The notes below the pieces were generated by a model, which made no database searches, was not told where the DNA came from, and saw only the letters and a program-made list of their open reading frames with translations. Positions 9,237 through 18,303 of a stretch of DNA of 64,000 nt are shown here, in pieces. Location: NCBI GenBank assembly GCA_902574995.1, contig CACGPP010000001.1, positions 62,001 to 126,000 of the forward strand, given 5' to 3'. Within the stretch, counting starts at the first letter, position 1. The number at the start of each line of letters is the position of its first letter. The stretch comes from an uncultured Alphaproteobacteria bacterium. GTDB taxonomy: Bacteria; Pseudomonadota; Alphaproteobacteria; HIMB59. A program made the position numbers and the translations under genes.

Positions 9237-10826
9237 ATGGCTACAACCTCAACTCCCCAAAGACAAGAGTCTGATAGGCACCAAAAGAAAACTTGGCTTA
9301 CCACACTGGTTTCAAGACCAGAAATTGGACCTATTGGAGTTATGCTGCTTTTATTTGGAATGCTTGGCTATTTCTCCATCCCTGCTGGTGAAATGTCTTG
9401 GAACCCTTTTACAGGTGAGGGTTTTAATGCACTAGGTATTAGAAACTTTCTAAGAGTTATATCTCAACTTGGAATCATAGCAATTGGTGCTGGGCTTTTA
9501 ATAATTGCTGGTGAGTTTGACTTATCTATTGGATCTATGATTGGTTTCGCAGGAGCCTGCATGGCAATGATTTTAAGGTGGGGTTTTTCATTTATTGTTC
9601 CCTATATATCTTTTGAGGGAGGTTTCCACATAGAATTTTATACGGTTTTCCACATTGCTGATGTTTCCCCAATACTAGCGATATTTATTACTTTATGTTT
9701 CACACTTTTTTTTGGATGGATACAAGGTACCATTGTAGTTAGATCAGGCTTACCTTCTTTCATCGTTACACTTGGTGGATTATTTTTTTTAAGAGGACTT
9801 ACAGAAGTTTCTCTTCGCTCTTTCAATCATAGACCAGATCAAGCTAAAGGCGCTACAACAGTTACAGAAATCCCAGATATTAAAAATATTGTAAATGTTC
9901 CCGGACATGGTGAAATGGTTCGTGAAAAAGCAAAAGCTCTTCCAGAAGCTGACCTTGTATCTTTAGCTCAAACATTACCAGCTGATACAGTAGCAGCAAT
10001 AACTGAAAGACTCGAATATACATATCAAAGGGTAGCAGATGCCAAAACTCAAATTTTGGTGGATAAAGGCACCAAACCTTTGCAAGAAGCTCTAGCAAAT
10101 GCTCAGGCTACTGGAAACGAATATATGGTCGGGATGATACAAGAAAAAATTGCTAACTTTAAAATCGATCCTGTAGTTGCAAAAACTGTCACAGATGTTG
10201 ATATAGCAAGGGTTTATATAGATTCATTATACTCAGCTCAACCTGTCGCTAACTTTTTTGGTGGAGATATTTTAGAGCCTGTATTTGATTGGCTATATTT
10301 TCCAATTGATTGGAATACCAATAATTTTGGAAACCAATTTGCTCCAGGGCTGTACTCTTGTGTAATGATTTGGCTTATTATAGCCATAATCTGTTATGTT
10401 GTTCTAAGTAGAACACAGGCTGGTAACTGGATTTATTCTACTGGTGGAAACTTAAGTGCTGCTAAAGCTAATGGTGTGCCTACAGATAAAGTTAAAGTAT
10501 CTCTATTTATGTTTTCTGCTTTTTGTGCAACTGTATTTGCAACTTGCCAAGTTTTCGAGGTTAATACCGCAGATGCGGCTAAAGGAAATTTAAAAGAATT
10601 AGAGGCAATTGCTGCTGCTGTTATTGGCGGTGTTGTACTAACAGGTGGCTTTGGAACAATTTTAGGTATATGTGTTGGTGCATTTATTTTTGGAATAGCA
10701 AAAGAGGCTTTCTTCTATATCCCTGGAATCGATGGATCATTTTATAGAGTCTTTTTAGGTTTAGTAATCATAGCCTCTGCGCTAACAAATGAAAATATCC
10801 GAAAAAGAATTATAGGTAGTATATAA
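9237..10826 (+). CDS. Sugar ABC permease with a large internal insertion
   Basis: An RbsC/FrcC-type inner-membrane permease, but 529 residues long against about 330 usually. The first half has LLIIAGEFDLSIGSMIGF (residues 87-104) and SGLPSFIVTLGGLFFLRGL; the second half resumes with LSRTQAGNWIYSTGGN and AAVIGGVVLTGGFGTILG. Between them, about residues 200-370 form an extra hydrophilic, partly helical segment rich in Ala, Lys and Glu. In RbsC-type proteins this loop faces the periplasm, so the insertion may contact the binding protein (inference). The Shine-Dalgarno is weak. It ends in TAATG with the ATPase gene. Confidence 0.88.
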   Translation: MATTSTPQRQESDRHQKKTWLTTLVSRPEIGPIGVMLLLFGMLGYFSIPAGEMSWNPFTGEGFNALGIRNFLRVISQLGIIAIGAGLLIIAGEFDLSIGSMIGFAGACMAMILRWGFSFIVPYISFEGGFHIEFYTVFHIADVSPILAIFITLCFTLFFGWIQGTIVVRSGLPSFIVTLGGLFFLRGLTEVSLRSFNHRPDQAKGATTVTEIPDIKNIVNVPGHGEMVREKAKALPEADLVSLAQTLPADTVAAITERLEYTYQRVADAKTQILVDKGTKPLQEALANAQATGNEYMVGMIQEKIANFKIDPVVAKTVTDVDIARVYIDSLYSAQPVANFFGGDILEPVFDWLYFPIDWNTNNFGNQFAPGLYSCVMIWLIIAIICYVVLSRTQAGNWIYSTGGNLSAAKANGVPTDKVKVSLFMFSAFCATVFATCQVFEVNTADAAKGNLKELEAIAAAVIGGVVLTGGFGTILGICVGAFIFGIAKEAFFYIPGIDGSFYRVFLGLVIIASALTNENIRKRIIGSI

Positions 10827-11617
10827 TGAGTCAAGATAATCAAGCCCCATTTATTGAGATTACAAATTTAGTTAAAAAGTTTGGTACATTCACAGCACTG
10901 AACGGTGTCTCCTTAAATGTTTTGCCTGGAGAGGTTCACGCTCTTCTTGGTGATAATGGTGCCGGAAAATCAACTCTGATAAAAGTTTTATCAGGTGTTC
11001 ACAAACCTACATCTGGTGTGATTAAAGTTGATGGAAATGAAGTGAAATTTGGATCCCCAAGAGAAGCTACAAGCGCAGGCATAGGAACTGTTTACCAAGA
11101 TTTAGCATTGAACGCACTTACATCGGTTACTAGAAACTTTTTTTTGGGTAATGAGTTAAAAAAAGGCCCAGGACCTCTTGGAATATTAGATTTTAAAAAT
11201 ATGAATGAAATTACTATCGCTGAGATGGGCAAGATAGGAATAAATATCTCTGATCCGACTCAGTTAGTAGGTACGATGTCTGGAGGACAGAGACAAACTT
11301 TGGCGATTGCTAGAGCGATATACTTTGGAGCTAAAATATTAATCTTGGATGAGCCAACATCGGCTCTTGGACAAAAACAACAAATGGAAGTATTAAAGAC
11401 TATAAAAAAAGTCCAACAATTAGGGAATATCGCAATTATTTTGATTACTCACAATGAAATCCATGCGAGGCTAATAGCTGATCGATTTACATTCTTAAGC
11501 TTGGGTGAAGTAATAGGATCTGGAAAGTCATCAGAATTAGGCGGAGATGATGTTAAGCGTTTAATGGCTGGCGGCGCTCAAATAGGTGATCTAGCAAAAG
11601 AGCTTGAGGCCGTATAG
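10826..11617 (+). CDS. Sugar ABC importer ATP-binding subunit
   Basis: A single-domain CUT2-type ATPase of 263 residues. Walker A is GDNGAGKST, the Q-loop region is GTVYQDLALN, the signature is MSGGQRQTLAIARA, and Walker B is ILILDEPTSALG, followed by LITHN. It is coupled to the permease by a one-base overlap (TAATG at 10824-10828). The N-terminal layout and length are close to FrcA of the first importer, so the two systems are paralogous. It converges on the aldolase gene at 11627 with only 9 bases between. Confidence 0.9.
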   Translation: MSQDNQAPFIEITNLVKKFGTFTALNGVSLNVLPGEVHALLGDNGAGKSTLIKVLSGVHKPTSGVIKVDGNEVKFGSPREATSAGIGTVYQDLALNALTSVTRNFFLGNELKKGPGPLGILDFKNMNEITIAEMGKIGINISDPTQLVGTMSGGQRQTLAIARAIYFGAKILILDEPTSALGQKQQMEVLKTIKKVQQLGNIAIILITHNEIHARLIADRFTFLSLGEVIGSGKSSELGGDDVKRLMAGGAQIGDLAKELEAV

Positions 11618-11626
11618 TATTTTTTA

Positions 11627-12448
11627 CTAGTAAGAGCTAGGATTATTATCTTTATCAGACTCATCGTGTTTTTGATTAGTTAGCTCTTTAAACTTTCTTA
11701 CATGAGCTGCCGCAGCGCCTGATAGCAACCTTACATCATTAGTAATGGTAACAAGATCAAAACCCCATTCGGTAGCCTTTGCAGCATACTCTGGAGTTCC
11801 ACAATGAAGACATGCAACTTTCCCATGTTTATGAGCAATTTCTAAAATTTTCTTTTTAGACTCAATCATCTCAGGTTCTGTTCGATCAAATCCAGGTGTT
11901 AACTCTCCTTTGTTCAGTCCTATCGTTAAATCTGCTGTACCAATATAAAGTCCATCAAGACCAGGTGTGGATGCTATATCATCAAGATTATCAAATGCTT
12001 CTTGAGTTTCTATCATAGCTAGACAAAAGGTTCCCTCATTTGACTCGTAAAAATAATTTGAACTAACTGAAAAGTTAGCTCTAGTTGGACCAAAACTTCT
12101 GATACCCACTGGTGGATATTTACAATCTTGAACAAGTTTTCGCGCTTGCTCTTTATTATTAATCATAGGACATATTATTCCCAATGCTCCTGCATCCATG
12201 ACTTTAGATATTACGGCGTGATCTAGTCCTGAAACTCTACAGATTGGAGTGACACCACTATTTCTAATACTTTGCAACATTGTAAATAAATCACTAAAGC
12301 CAATCATCCCATGTTGAAAGTCAATGGTCAGGGCGTCATAACCCTGCTCAGACATAATTTCAGCAGTAAAAGTATTGGGTATTGATAAAAAACTATTTAG
12401 AACTATTTCTTTTTTTTGCCATTTAGTTTTTACTTTGTTTTCAATCAT
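11627..12448 (-). CDS. HpcH/HpaI-family aldolase
   Basis: A class II pyruvate-dependent aldolase-type TIM barrel, 273 residues, related to GarL, YfaU and HpcH, which split 2-keto-3-deoxy acids into pyruvate and an aldehyde. Family marks are MSEQGYDALTIDFQHG near the N terminus, PICRVSGLDH with the substrate Arg, MIETQEAFDNL with the metal-binding Glu, and GLYIGTADLTIGL with the metal-binding Asp. It lies downstream of iolG on the same strand with a 75-base gap, so it may be read with it. A role in inositol breakdown is not required by the known pathway, so the substrate may be another sugar acid. Confidence 0.85.
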   Translation of the reverse strand: MIENKVKTKWQKKEIVLNSFLSIPNTFTAEIMSEQGYDALTIDFQHGMIGFSDLFTMLQSIRNSGVTPICRVSGLDHAVISKVMDAGALGIICPMINNKEQARKLVQDCKYPPVGIRSFGPTRANFSVSSNYFYESNEGTFCLAMIETQEAFDNLDDIASTPGLDGLYIGTADLTIGLNKGELTPGFDRTEPEMIESKKKILEIAHKHGKVACLHCGTPEYAAKATEWGFDLVTITNDVRLLSGAAAAHVRKFKELTNQKHDESDKDNNPSSY

Positions 12449-12523
12449 TGAGTGTTAGATACTAAAATTATTTAAAAATATAATTATAACAATTATTTAT
12501 TATTCATGAATAAATGCATAAAT

Positions 12524-13528
12524 TTAATCAATATTTTCCATCCTCCCACTTTTGACAGATTTATAGGCAGTTTCGGCTAAGAGAAGAGCTCTTCTTCCGT
12601 CCTCAAAGCCAACAGATACAGGCTTTTTTTCCAAAATTGTTTCGACAAATGAGCTAATAGAATTCATATAAGACTCTTGGTATCTCTCAATAAAAAAATT
12701 TAAATAGGGCTCACTCTTATCAACAAACTCTGAATTATATTTTTTCAATTCATGTGGTTTTCTATTTTCAGATATAACCATCCCTTTACTTCCAAACAAC
12801 TCAACTCTTTGATCGTATCCATAAGTTGCTGATCTAGAGTTATTTATGTGACATTGTTTTCCCGAGGCTGTTTCCATTATAATCATCAAGGTGTCACTAT
12901 CATTTAATTCAGATTTTATTTTTGGATCTATTAAAGCATTAGAAATTGCAAATACTTTAACTGGTTCTTCACCAAGCATAAAACGGGCTAAATCAAAATC
13001 ATGAATTGTCATATCTCTAAATTGCCCACCAGACACTTTTAAATAATCCCAACTCGGCAGACTAGGATCTCTAGATGTAATCAGACATTGATGAAGCTCA
13101 CCAATTTCACCATCAATATAAGATTTTTTTGCAGCCTGATGACCAGGATCAAATCTTCTATTAAAGCCTAATTGTATTGGAACTTTATTACCTTCAAGTC
13201 TTTTTGAAAACTCATTTACTTTTTTTATATCGAGGTCAATAGGTTTCTCACACAAAACAGGTTTCTTTGATGCAACGGATCTTTCTATGAAATCAATATG
13301 TGTATTTGTTGGGGAAGATATAAGAACAGCATCAATATCATTATTGTTAAAAATATCGTCAACACTTTTCACAGCAAGTACGCTTAAATCATTTGATACT
13401 TTTTTTGCAAATTCTTCATTTGGGTCATAAATGCATACTAAATTTGTCTGTTCATGAAGTTGAATATTCTTAGCATGCATTTGGCCAATACGCCCGCACC
13501 CAATAACTGCAATACTGACTTTTTTCAT
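12524..13528 (-). CDS. iolG: Inositol 2-dehydrogenase
   Basis: A Gfo/Idh/MocA-family NAD(P)-dependent dehydrogenase of 334 residues that would oxidise myo-inositol to 2-keto-myo-inositol (inosose) in the cytoplasm. The Rossmann motif is AVIGCGRIGQMHAKN; the catalytic Lys is in LCEKPID; GFNRRFDPGH, SRDPSLPS, SGGQFRDMTIHDFDLARF (catalytic Asp/His) and INNSRSATYGYDQRVELFG are typical of IolG, more than of other MocA members. It is divergent from iolE, and the 116-base gap holds a copy of the candidate operator (13573-13585). The pairing with iolE, iolB and iolC in this region strengthens the name. Confidence 0.88.
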   Translation of the reverse strand: MKKVSIAVIGCGRIGQMHAKNIQLHEQTNLVCIYDPNEEFAKKVSNDLSVLAVKSVDDIFNNNDIDAVLISSPTNTHIDFIERSVASKKPVLCEKPIDLDIKKVNEFSKRLEGNKVPIQLGFNRRFDPGHQAAKKSYIDGEIGELHQCLITSRDPSLPSWDYLKVSGGQFRDMTIHDFDLARFMLGEEPVKVFAISNALIDPKIKSELNDSDTLMIIMETASGKQCHINNSRSATYGYDQRVELFGSKGMVISENRKPHELKKYNSEFVDKSEPYLNFFIERYQESYMNSISSFVETILEKKPVSVGFEDGRRALLLAETAYKSVKSGRMENID

Positions 13529-13572
13529 ATCACAGAAGTATAGTATTCTTTTAATTTAAAAAATAAAAAAAA

Positions 13573-13585
13573 ATTCATTTTGAAT
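13573..13585. promoter_or_regulatory. Candidate operator, copy 1 (iolG/iolE promoter)
   Basis: Inverted repeat ATTCA-TTT-TGAAT. It lies 44 bases before iolG and 60 bases before iolE on the other strand. The same 13-base pattern occurs at 17090-17102 and 21885-21897 at similar distances from gene starts. I infer a shared binding site, plausibly for the regulator at 15372-17057. Confidence 0.6.
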
Positions 13586-13644
13586 AAAATTTAAGTATTC
13601 TTTAAAAGGTTTATTTATTTATAATCTTTCTTGAGGAGGGGTTT

Positions 13645-14556
13645 ATGAAAGCAAAATTGGGAATAGCACCCATAGCATGGTCCAATGATGATTTACCTGA
13701 ACTTGGAGGAGAGACTTCTTTGGATACCTGCCTTAGTGAGTCAAAACTTGCTGGATTTACAGGTGTGGAAACAGGTGGAAAATTTCCAAAAACTCCTGAA
13801 AAACTTGGTCCAATTTTAAAAAATCACAAATTATACCTTGCATCAGGGTGGTATTCAGGAACTGTGCTCGATAATGACCTAGAAAATGAAAAAGATAAAG
13901 TCCTTCAACAACTCACTCTCTTCAGAGACCTAGGCGCAGCAGTTTTAGCATATGGAGAAACATCTGGAACTATCCAAAATATTAGAAATGCTCCTTTAAA
14001 CACAAAAAGAAAAATACACAGTGAGGACTTTAGAGAGTATGGAAGAAAACTAACATTATTTGCAGAATTTTGCGCAGATTTTGGTGTGCCAATTTCATTT
14101 CATCATCACATGGGTACAGCGATTGAGACTGAGGATGAGCTTGATAAATTGATGAACCACACAGGTGAGGCAGTAAAAATCTTATTTGACACAGGCCATA
14201 TGACCTTTGCAGGAGGCAACTCTTTGAGAGTAATAAATAAATATGCAAAAAGAATAAATCACTTTCATGCTAAAGACATTCGTTCAAAGGTTGTAAATGA
14301 TTTAGATCGATCAAAAAAAAGTTTTTTAGATTTTGTGTTAGAAGGGGCTTTCACAGTACCTGGAGATGGAAATATTAATTTTAAGGAAGTAGTTGAGACA
14401 TTATCAAATAATAACTACGAAGGATGGTTCATTGTCGAGGCAGAGCAAGATCCTGCCAAAGCAAACCCATTTGAATACGCTAAAATTGGAAATAAAGAAC
14501 TTGTAGAGTGCTTAAGTATGTATGGATATGAGATAGAGGATTATAGAGATGAATAG
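13645..14556 (+). CDS. iolE: Inosose dehydratase (IolE)
   Basis: A sugar phosphate isomerase/epimerase-fold TIM barrel of 303 residues that removes water from 2-keto-myo-inositol to give the cyclic 1,2-dione. The N terminus LGIAPIAWSNDDLPELGGE and the segments FTGVETGGKFP, LASGWYSG, PISFHHHMGTAIET, LFDTGHMTFAGG and HFHAKDIR are diagnostic for IolE; the His, Asp and Glu residues in them form the metal site. The start follows the strong Shine-Dalgarno GAGGAGGGG. It overlaps the following SDR gene by 8 bases (ATGAATAG). Confidence 0.93.
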   Translation: MKAKLGIAPIAWSNDDLPELGGETSLDTCLSESKLAGFTGVETGGKFPKTPEKLGPILKNHKLYLASGWYSGTVLDNDLENEKDKVLQQLTLFRDLGAAVLAYGETSGTIQNIRNAPLNTKRKIHSEDFREYGRKLTLFAEFCADFGVPISFHHHMGTAIETEDELDKLMNHTGEAVKILFDTGHMTFAGGNSLRVINKYAKRINHFHAKDIRSKVVNDLDRSKKSFLDFVLEGAFTVPGDGNINFKEVVETLSNNNYEGWFIVEAEQDPAKANPFEYAKIGNKELVECLSMYGYEIEDYRDE

Positions 14557-15370
14557 TATTAAGGGAAAGTTTGCACTAGTGACTGGAGGAACACAAGGTT
14601 TAGGGGCAGCAATCGCAAAAAATTTTGCTGATAGCGGAGCTGAAGGTGTTGTCACAATTGGTAGAAAAGAAGATAAAGGAAATGAGGTAGCAAAAAAAAT
14701 TCAAGATGAAACTGGATGTAAAGTAATTTTTGTAAAAACAGACCTAGGAGAGGTCCAAGAGTGTAGAAATGCAGTTTCAGTTGCCAAACAAGAATTTGGG
14801 AGATTGGATGTTCTTGTTAACGCTGCCGGTATTACTGATAGGGGAGATATTGTTAATACGAGCGAAGAATTATTCGATAAAATGATAGGTACCAACTTAA
14901 AAGGTCCTTATTTTTTAATTCAAGATACTGTGAAAATTATGATTGAACAAAACATAGAAGGTTCAATAATTAATATTGGATCTGTAGCAGCTATGACTGG
15001 CCAACCATTCATATCAACTTATTGTGTATCAAAGGGGGCTCTTGCAACATTAACTAGAAATACAGCATTCGCATTATTAAAAAATAAAATAAGAGTTAAT
15101 CAATTAAATATTGGTTGGATGGCTTCGGATGGAGAGCATGAGATTCAAACAAAATATCATGGCGCCTCAGAAAATTGGCTAGAAGATGCTGGTAAAGCTC
15201 AACCATTTGGAAGATTGCTTGATCCAAAGGAGGTAGCTAAAGCAGTAACATTTTTAGCATCTGATGACTCAGGTATGATGACAGGTTCTGTTGTAAACTT
15301 TGATCAGTCGGTGTGGGGAGGGTATCCTTTTGCACCACCTCAGCCTGCAGAAAAAATGGAAATAAAATAA
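14549..15370 (+). CDS. SDR-family oxidoreductase
   Basis: A classical short-chain dehydrogenase/reductase of 273 residues. The cofactor motif is TGGTQGLGAAIA, the NAA-G motif is NAAGITDRG, the catalytic Ser is in INIGSVAAMTG and the YxxxK pair is in YCVSKGAL. The C terminus (DDSGMMTGSVVNFDQSVWGG) is of the usual type. It is translationally coupled to iolE through an 8-base overlap, so it probably acts on an inositol-pathway intermediate or an inositol isomer. No specific substrate can be assigned. Its 3' end is one base from the convergent regulator gene. Confidence 0.88.
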   Translation: MNSIKGKFALVTGGTQGLGAAIAKNFADSGAEGVVTIGRKEDKGNEVAKKIQDETGCKVIFVKTDLGEVQECRNAVSVAKQEFGRLDVLVNAAGITDRGDIVNTSEELFDKMIGTNLKGPYFLIQDTVKIMIEQNIEGSIINIGSVAAMTGQPFISTYCVSKGALATLTRNTAFALLKNKIRVNQLNIGWMASDGEHEIQTKYHGASENWLEDAGKAQPFGRLLDPKEVAKAVTFLASDDSGMMTGSVVNFDQSVWGGYPFAPPQPAEKMEIK

Positions 15371-15371
15371 T

Positions 15372-17057
15372 TTAATTTAAATATTTTTCGGCACTTTGTT
15401 GACAACTTTTTAGTGTAGCTTCCAAATCCTTATTCAAAAAAATATACTCATAAATTTTATGACCAACATCTTCAATAATATTTGAATAGGTTGGTAGAGG
15501 ATATCTTGCCCACTCTATAATTTTTTCCTCCTTTTCCATTTTATCAATTTCATTAAATATTGGACTTAGAGCTCTTACTTCAGGATCATTAACGACACTA
15601 AAAACGGGAGATGATAAACTGCCATGTTCGATATAATATTTTATAAACTCAGGAGAGACAAAATTTCGAATATTTTTCATAACAAAAGGTATTTTTTCAG
15701 GAGAGATATTTGAAGGTATACCCAACGAAAACCCACCTATTGGAGATACTTGAAAAGAGGAATTTCCAGCAGGTCTTGGTAAATAACCAGTTTTCTTGTA
15801 TGCGGGTGAAGCCTCATTTAGTTCAAACAAATGTGCTCTACTACTCCAATTCATTACCATTGCTGATTTACCCTGACTATAATATTCAACACATTCATCA
15901 TTGGAATGAGCAGATAGCTCGTTTGGTGAGTAAGCTGTCAATTTTTTCAACATTTTTGCTGCCTCAAAAGATGCTTCAGATAAAAAATTTGCCTTTAAAA
16001 GTGTTTTTTCTACGTCCAAATCATAAATATTTTTTCCAATGTACCTAAGGTTTACATATGGTTTTCCATAATTTGCCATAGCTAATATAAAACTAGTAGC
16101 AAGTGGTTGTCCTTTTTTAGCTGGCCAAGAAATAGGACTTTCTATCTGTTTGTCAGCTTTTAATACCTCACAGGCATGGAGTAAATCCTGAAATGTTTTT
16201 GGTGGACTCAAAGCATATTTTTGAAAAATATCTGTTCTATAAAATAATAGATCAGGAATTGCCTCGATTGGTATCCCATAAAGTTTTTTATTAAAAGAAC
16301 TTGACCTTACTCCTGAGTAGTGAAAGTCATTTAAATTTATCCCAACATCTTTAACAAAATTATTTAAAGGAAGAAGGCAATTTAATTTAGTTAACTGCCC
16401 AATCCATGGAATATTAAAAGCAATAATGTCAAATTTAGACTTTTTATTTGTTGAGGAATTTTCAATTATTTCATTAAGTAGTTTATTCAAATCACCTTCT
16501 ATAGTAAGTTCAATTTCACAATCAAGTATATATTCAAAAAAATCAATATTCTTATTTATTACTTTAAATGTGGGATTATCATTGGCAAGAAAGTTAACTT
16601 TTTTATATTTTTTATTTTGATTAATTATAACATTTGGTGCAGGTATAATATTTCCTGCTGATAAAGATGTTCCAAAAAAATAATTGTCATTAAAATCGCT
16701 GTAACCTAAGTTCAAGGCCACCTCTTTTTTGATAGAAAGTAAATAATCTGTGAATTCTTTAATAAGATTACTACTTGGATGAATAGAGAAAGATTTACCT
16801 GACTTAGTTTTTGATCTTTGAATTAATTTTTTTTCTTGAATGAGTTTTTTTACTCTTCTCAAACCAGTTGCAAATGGCAAACCTGATGCCTGTATGATAC
16901 TCGTAGTAGTGGTAATTTTATTGTCAAGATGGTTGATGATGACATAAGAAAAAATATTCCAATCAGCGTCAATTGTTTTAATTGAAATAGATCTGTTAAA
17001 TAAAAGTCTCGTTTTATCTACGAATTTTAAAAGAGTGATTATCTCGTTTCTATTCAT
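15372..17057 (-). CDS. Transcriptional regulator: winged helix fused to a MalE-like binding domain
   Basis: A 561-residue protein with no signal peptide. Residues 1 to about 110 look like a MarR-type winged helix: TTTTSIIQASGLPFATGLRR reads as helix-turn-helix, followed by a KTKSGKSFSIHP wing. From about residue 125 the rest resembles an extracellular solute-binding protein of family 1: FDIIAFNIPWIGQL, KKLYGIPIEAIPDLLFYRTD, PPKTFQDLLHACEVLK, GKSAMVMNWSSRA, and a C-terminal helical bundle. I infer a cytoplasmic one-component regulator that senses a sugar with a captured binding-protein domain. It is divergent from the third importer, with a perfect 17-base inverted repeat in the shared promoter, consistent with autoregulation. 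Most known sugar regulators use the LacI-type fold instead. Confidence 0.75.
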   Translation of the reverse strand: MNRNEIITLLKFVDKTRLLFNRSISIKTIDADWNIFSYVIINHLDNKITTTTSIIQASGLPFATGLRRVKKLIQEKKLIQRSKTKSGKSFSIHPSSNLIKEFTDYLLSIKKEVALNLGYSDFNDNYFFGTSLSAGNIIPAPNVIINQNKKYKKVNFLANDNPTFKVINKNIDFFEYILDCEIELTIEGDLNKLLNEIIENSSTNKKSKFDIIAFNIPWIGQLTKLNCLLPLNNFVKDVGINLNDFHYSGVRSSSFNKKLYGIPIEAIPDLLFYRTDIFQKYALSPPKTFQDLLHACEVLKADKQIESPISWPAKKGQPLATSFILAMANYGKPYVNLRYIGKNIYDLDVEKTLLKANFLSEASFEAAKMLKKLTAYSPNELSAHSNDECVEYYSQGKSAMVMNWSSRAHLFELNEASPAYKKTGYLPRPAGNSSFQVSPIGGFSLGIPSNISPEKIPFVMKNIRNFVSPEFIKYYIEHGSLSSPVFSVVNDPEVRALSPIFNEIDKMEKEEKIIEWARYPLPTYSNIIEDVGHKIYEYIFLNKDLEATLKSCQQSAEKYLN

Positions 17058-17087
17058 TTGAGGGGATTATATTATAAATTCATTAAA

Positions 17088-17104
17088 ATATTCAATTTGA
17101 ATAT
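17088..17104. promoter_or_regulatory. Candidate operator, copy 2 (regulator/importer promoter)
   Basis: Perfect inverted repeat ATATTCAA-T-TTGAATAT. It contains the core ATTCA-ATT-TGAAT (17090-17102) shared with copies 1 and 3. It lies 31 bases before the regulator start and 66 bases before the binding-protein start on the other strand, where a site could control both directions. Confidence 0.7.
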
Positions 17105-17169
17105 ATTAGAGATTAAATCTCTTAATAAATCATAGATAATTTCCAGATAAGGATATTAGGAGGATCAAT

Positions 17170-18213
17170 ATGAACAAACTAATAAAAGTATTAGCTGTTC
17201 TAATGTGCTTTTCTTTCGGTTCAGCTAAAGCAGTTGAAATCGTTTCTTTTAACGCTGCATCATCTGAGGCTTATGTTGGTGCGTTCGTTAAAGGTATTAA
17301 AGCTACAGCAGAGCAATATGGCTATGATATTACTGTTTTTGAAAACAACTATAACCAAGCAGAGCAAAACCAACAAGTAGAACAATACTTGTCAAGTGGC
17401 GCACTACCTGATGTATTTATTTGGTGGCCACCTGATGCTGTTGCAGGTTTAGGTTCGTTGAGAAAGCTTGCTAAAACTGGAGTACCAGTTTTAAAAATCA
17501 ATCAGTTACCTAATGAGCAAGATAAAGCATTCATCTTTGGATATGCCGGACCAGATGATAGTCTTCGCGCTTATAACGCAGGTGAGATGATGGTTAAAGC
17601 TATGAAGATGAAACAAGCTGCTGGTGGAGATGGATATAATGTAATTGCATTATCATATCCTCACTCTTACGGTGGATATGGCTTATCAATAAATGCTTTC
17701 AAACAAGCTATCGCTGGAACTGACTTAAATCTTATCGGTGACATCGGTGAGGGATTTGGACAGGCTAACGGTTATAAAGGAGCAGCTAAACTAATAGCTA
17801 AAGTTAAAGATCAGGGAATTCATTTTGTATATGGTATGGACGACGCGATCTTAACTGGTGGTATTAAGGCTTTAGAAGAAGCTGGTTATAATGTTGACTG
17901 GTATGCAGGTACTGGCAAAAGTGGCAGTGTAGATAGTGATGCTGTAATCACAGTTGGTACTGTGTGTAACGGTGATAAGCAGATGATTACTGATGGAAAG
18001 CAATTTGGTACTACTCTACAATCACCTCTTCATGAAGGTCAATTAGCTATAGCTCTTGTTAAAGAGTACATGGAGAACGGTAAGCTAGCAAACTACATTA
18101 ACTTTACGCCTAACCCTTCAGTGACTGGTGCCACTATGGACTTCACAGCACTTAGAGGCTTTGATGGTAAGTTATATGGCATCAACGAGCTTTGCTCAGG
18201 TGCTTGGGACTAA
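17170..18213 (+). CDS. Periplasmic sugar/polyol-binding protein of the third importer
   Basis: A class B periplasmic binding protein of 347 residues. The signal peptide MNKLIKVLAVLMCFSFGSAKA is cleaved near residue 21. Core segments include VSFNAASSEAYVGAFVKGIK, PDVFIWWPPDAVAGLGSLRK, GVPVLKINQLPN, GYAGPDDSLRAYNAGEMM and VYGMDDAILTGGIKALEEAG. The Shine-Dalgarno AGGAGG is 6 bases from the start. It leads an importer with an RbsA-type ATPase and two different permeases, in the middle of inositol genes and next to the winged-helix/binding-domain regulator. A myo-inositol or related polyol ligand is plausible from context only. Confidence 0.87.
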   Translation: MNKLIKVLAVLMCFSFGSAKAVEIVSFNAASSEAYVGAFVKGIKATAEQYGYDITVFENNYNQAEQNQQVEQYLSSGALPDVFIWWPPDAVAGLGSLRKLAKTGVPVLKINQLPNEQDKAFIFGYAGPDDSLRAYNAGEMMVKAMKMKQAAGGDGYNVIALSYPHSYGGYGLSINAFKQAIAGTDLNLIGDIGEGFGQANGYKGAAKLIAKVKDQGIHFVYGMDDAILTGGIKALEEAGYNVDWYAGTGKSGSVDSDAVITVGTVCNGDKQMITDGKQFGTTLQSPLHEGQLAIALVKEYMENGKLANYINFTPNPSVTGATMDFTALRGFDGKLYGINELCSGAWD

Positions 18214-18237
18214 GCTTTAGTCTCTTCATAATAATTT

Positions 18238-18268
18238 CTACACACAGGGGAACCATCCCTGTGTGTAG
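18238..18268 (+). terminator. Hairpin after the third binding-protein gene
   Basis: A perfect 12-bp stem (CTACACACAGGG / CCCTGTGTGTAG) with a 7-base loop begins 25 bases after the stop. It is not followed by a T run, so it more likely protects the 3' end of the binding-protein mRNA than ends transcription completely. The ATPase gene starts 35 bases later. Confidence 0.75.
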
Positions 18269-18303
18269 TTAATAAATAAAAAAGGTGTACAATCTCTTTT
18301 AAT

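Noticed and set aside
12500..12513. TTATTCATGAATAA before the aldolase gene as a fourth operator copy.
   Set aside because: It has the ATTCA and TGAAT halves but no 3-base spacer, so the spacing differs from the three consistent copies.
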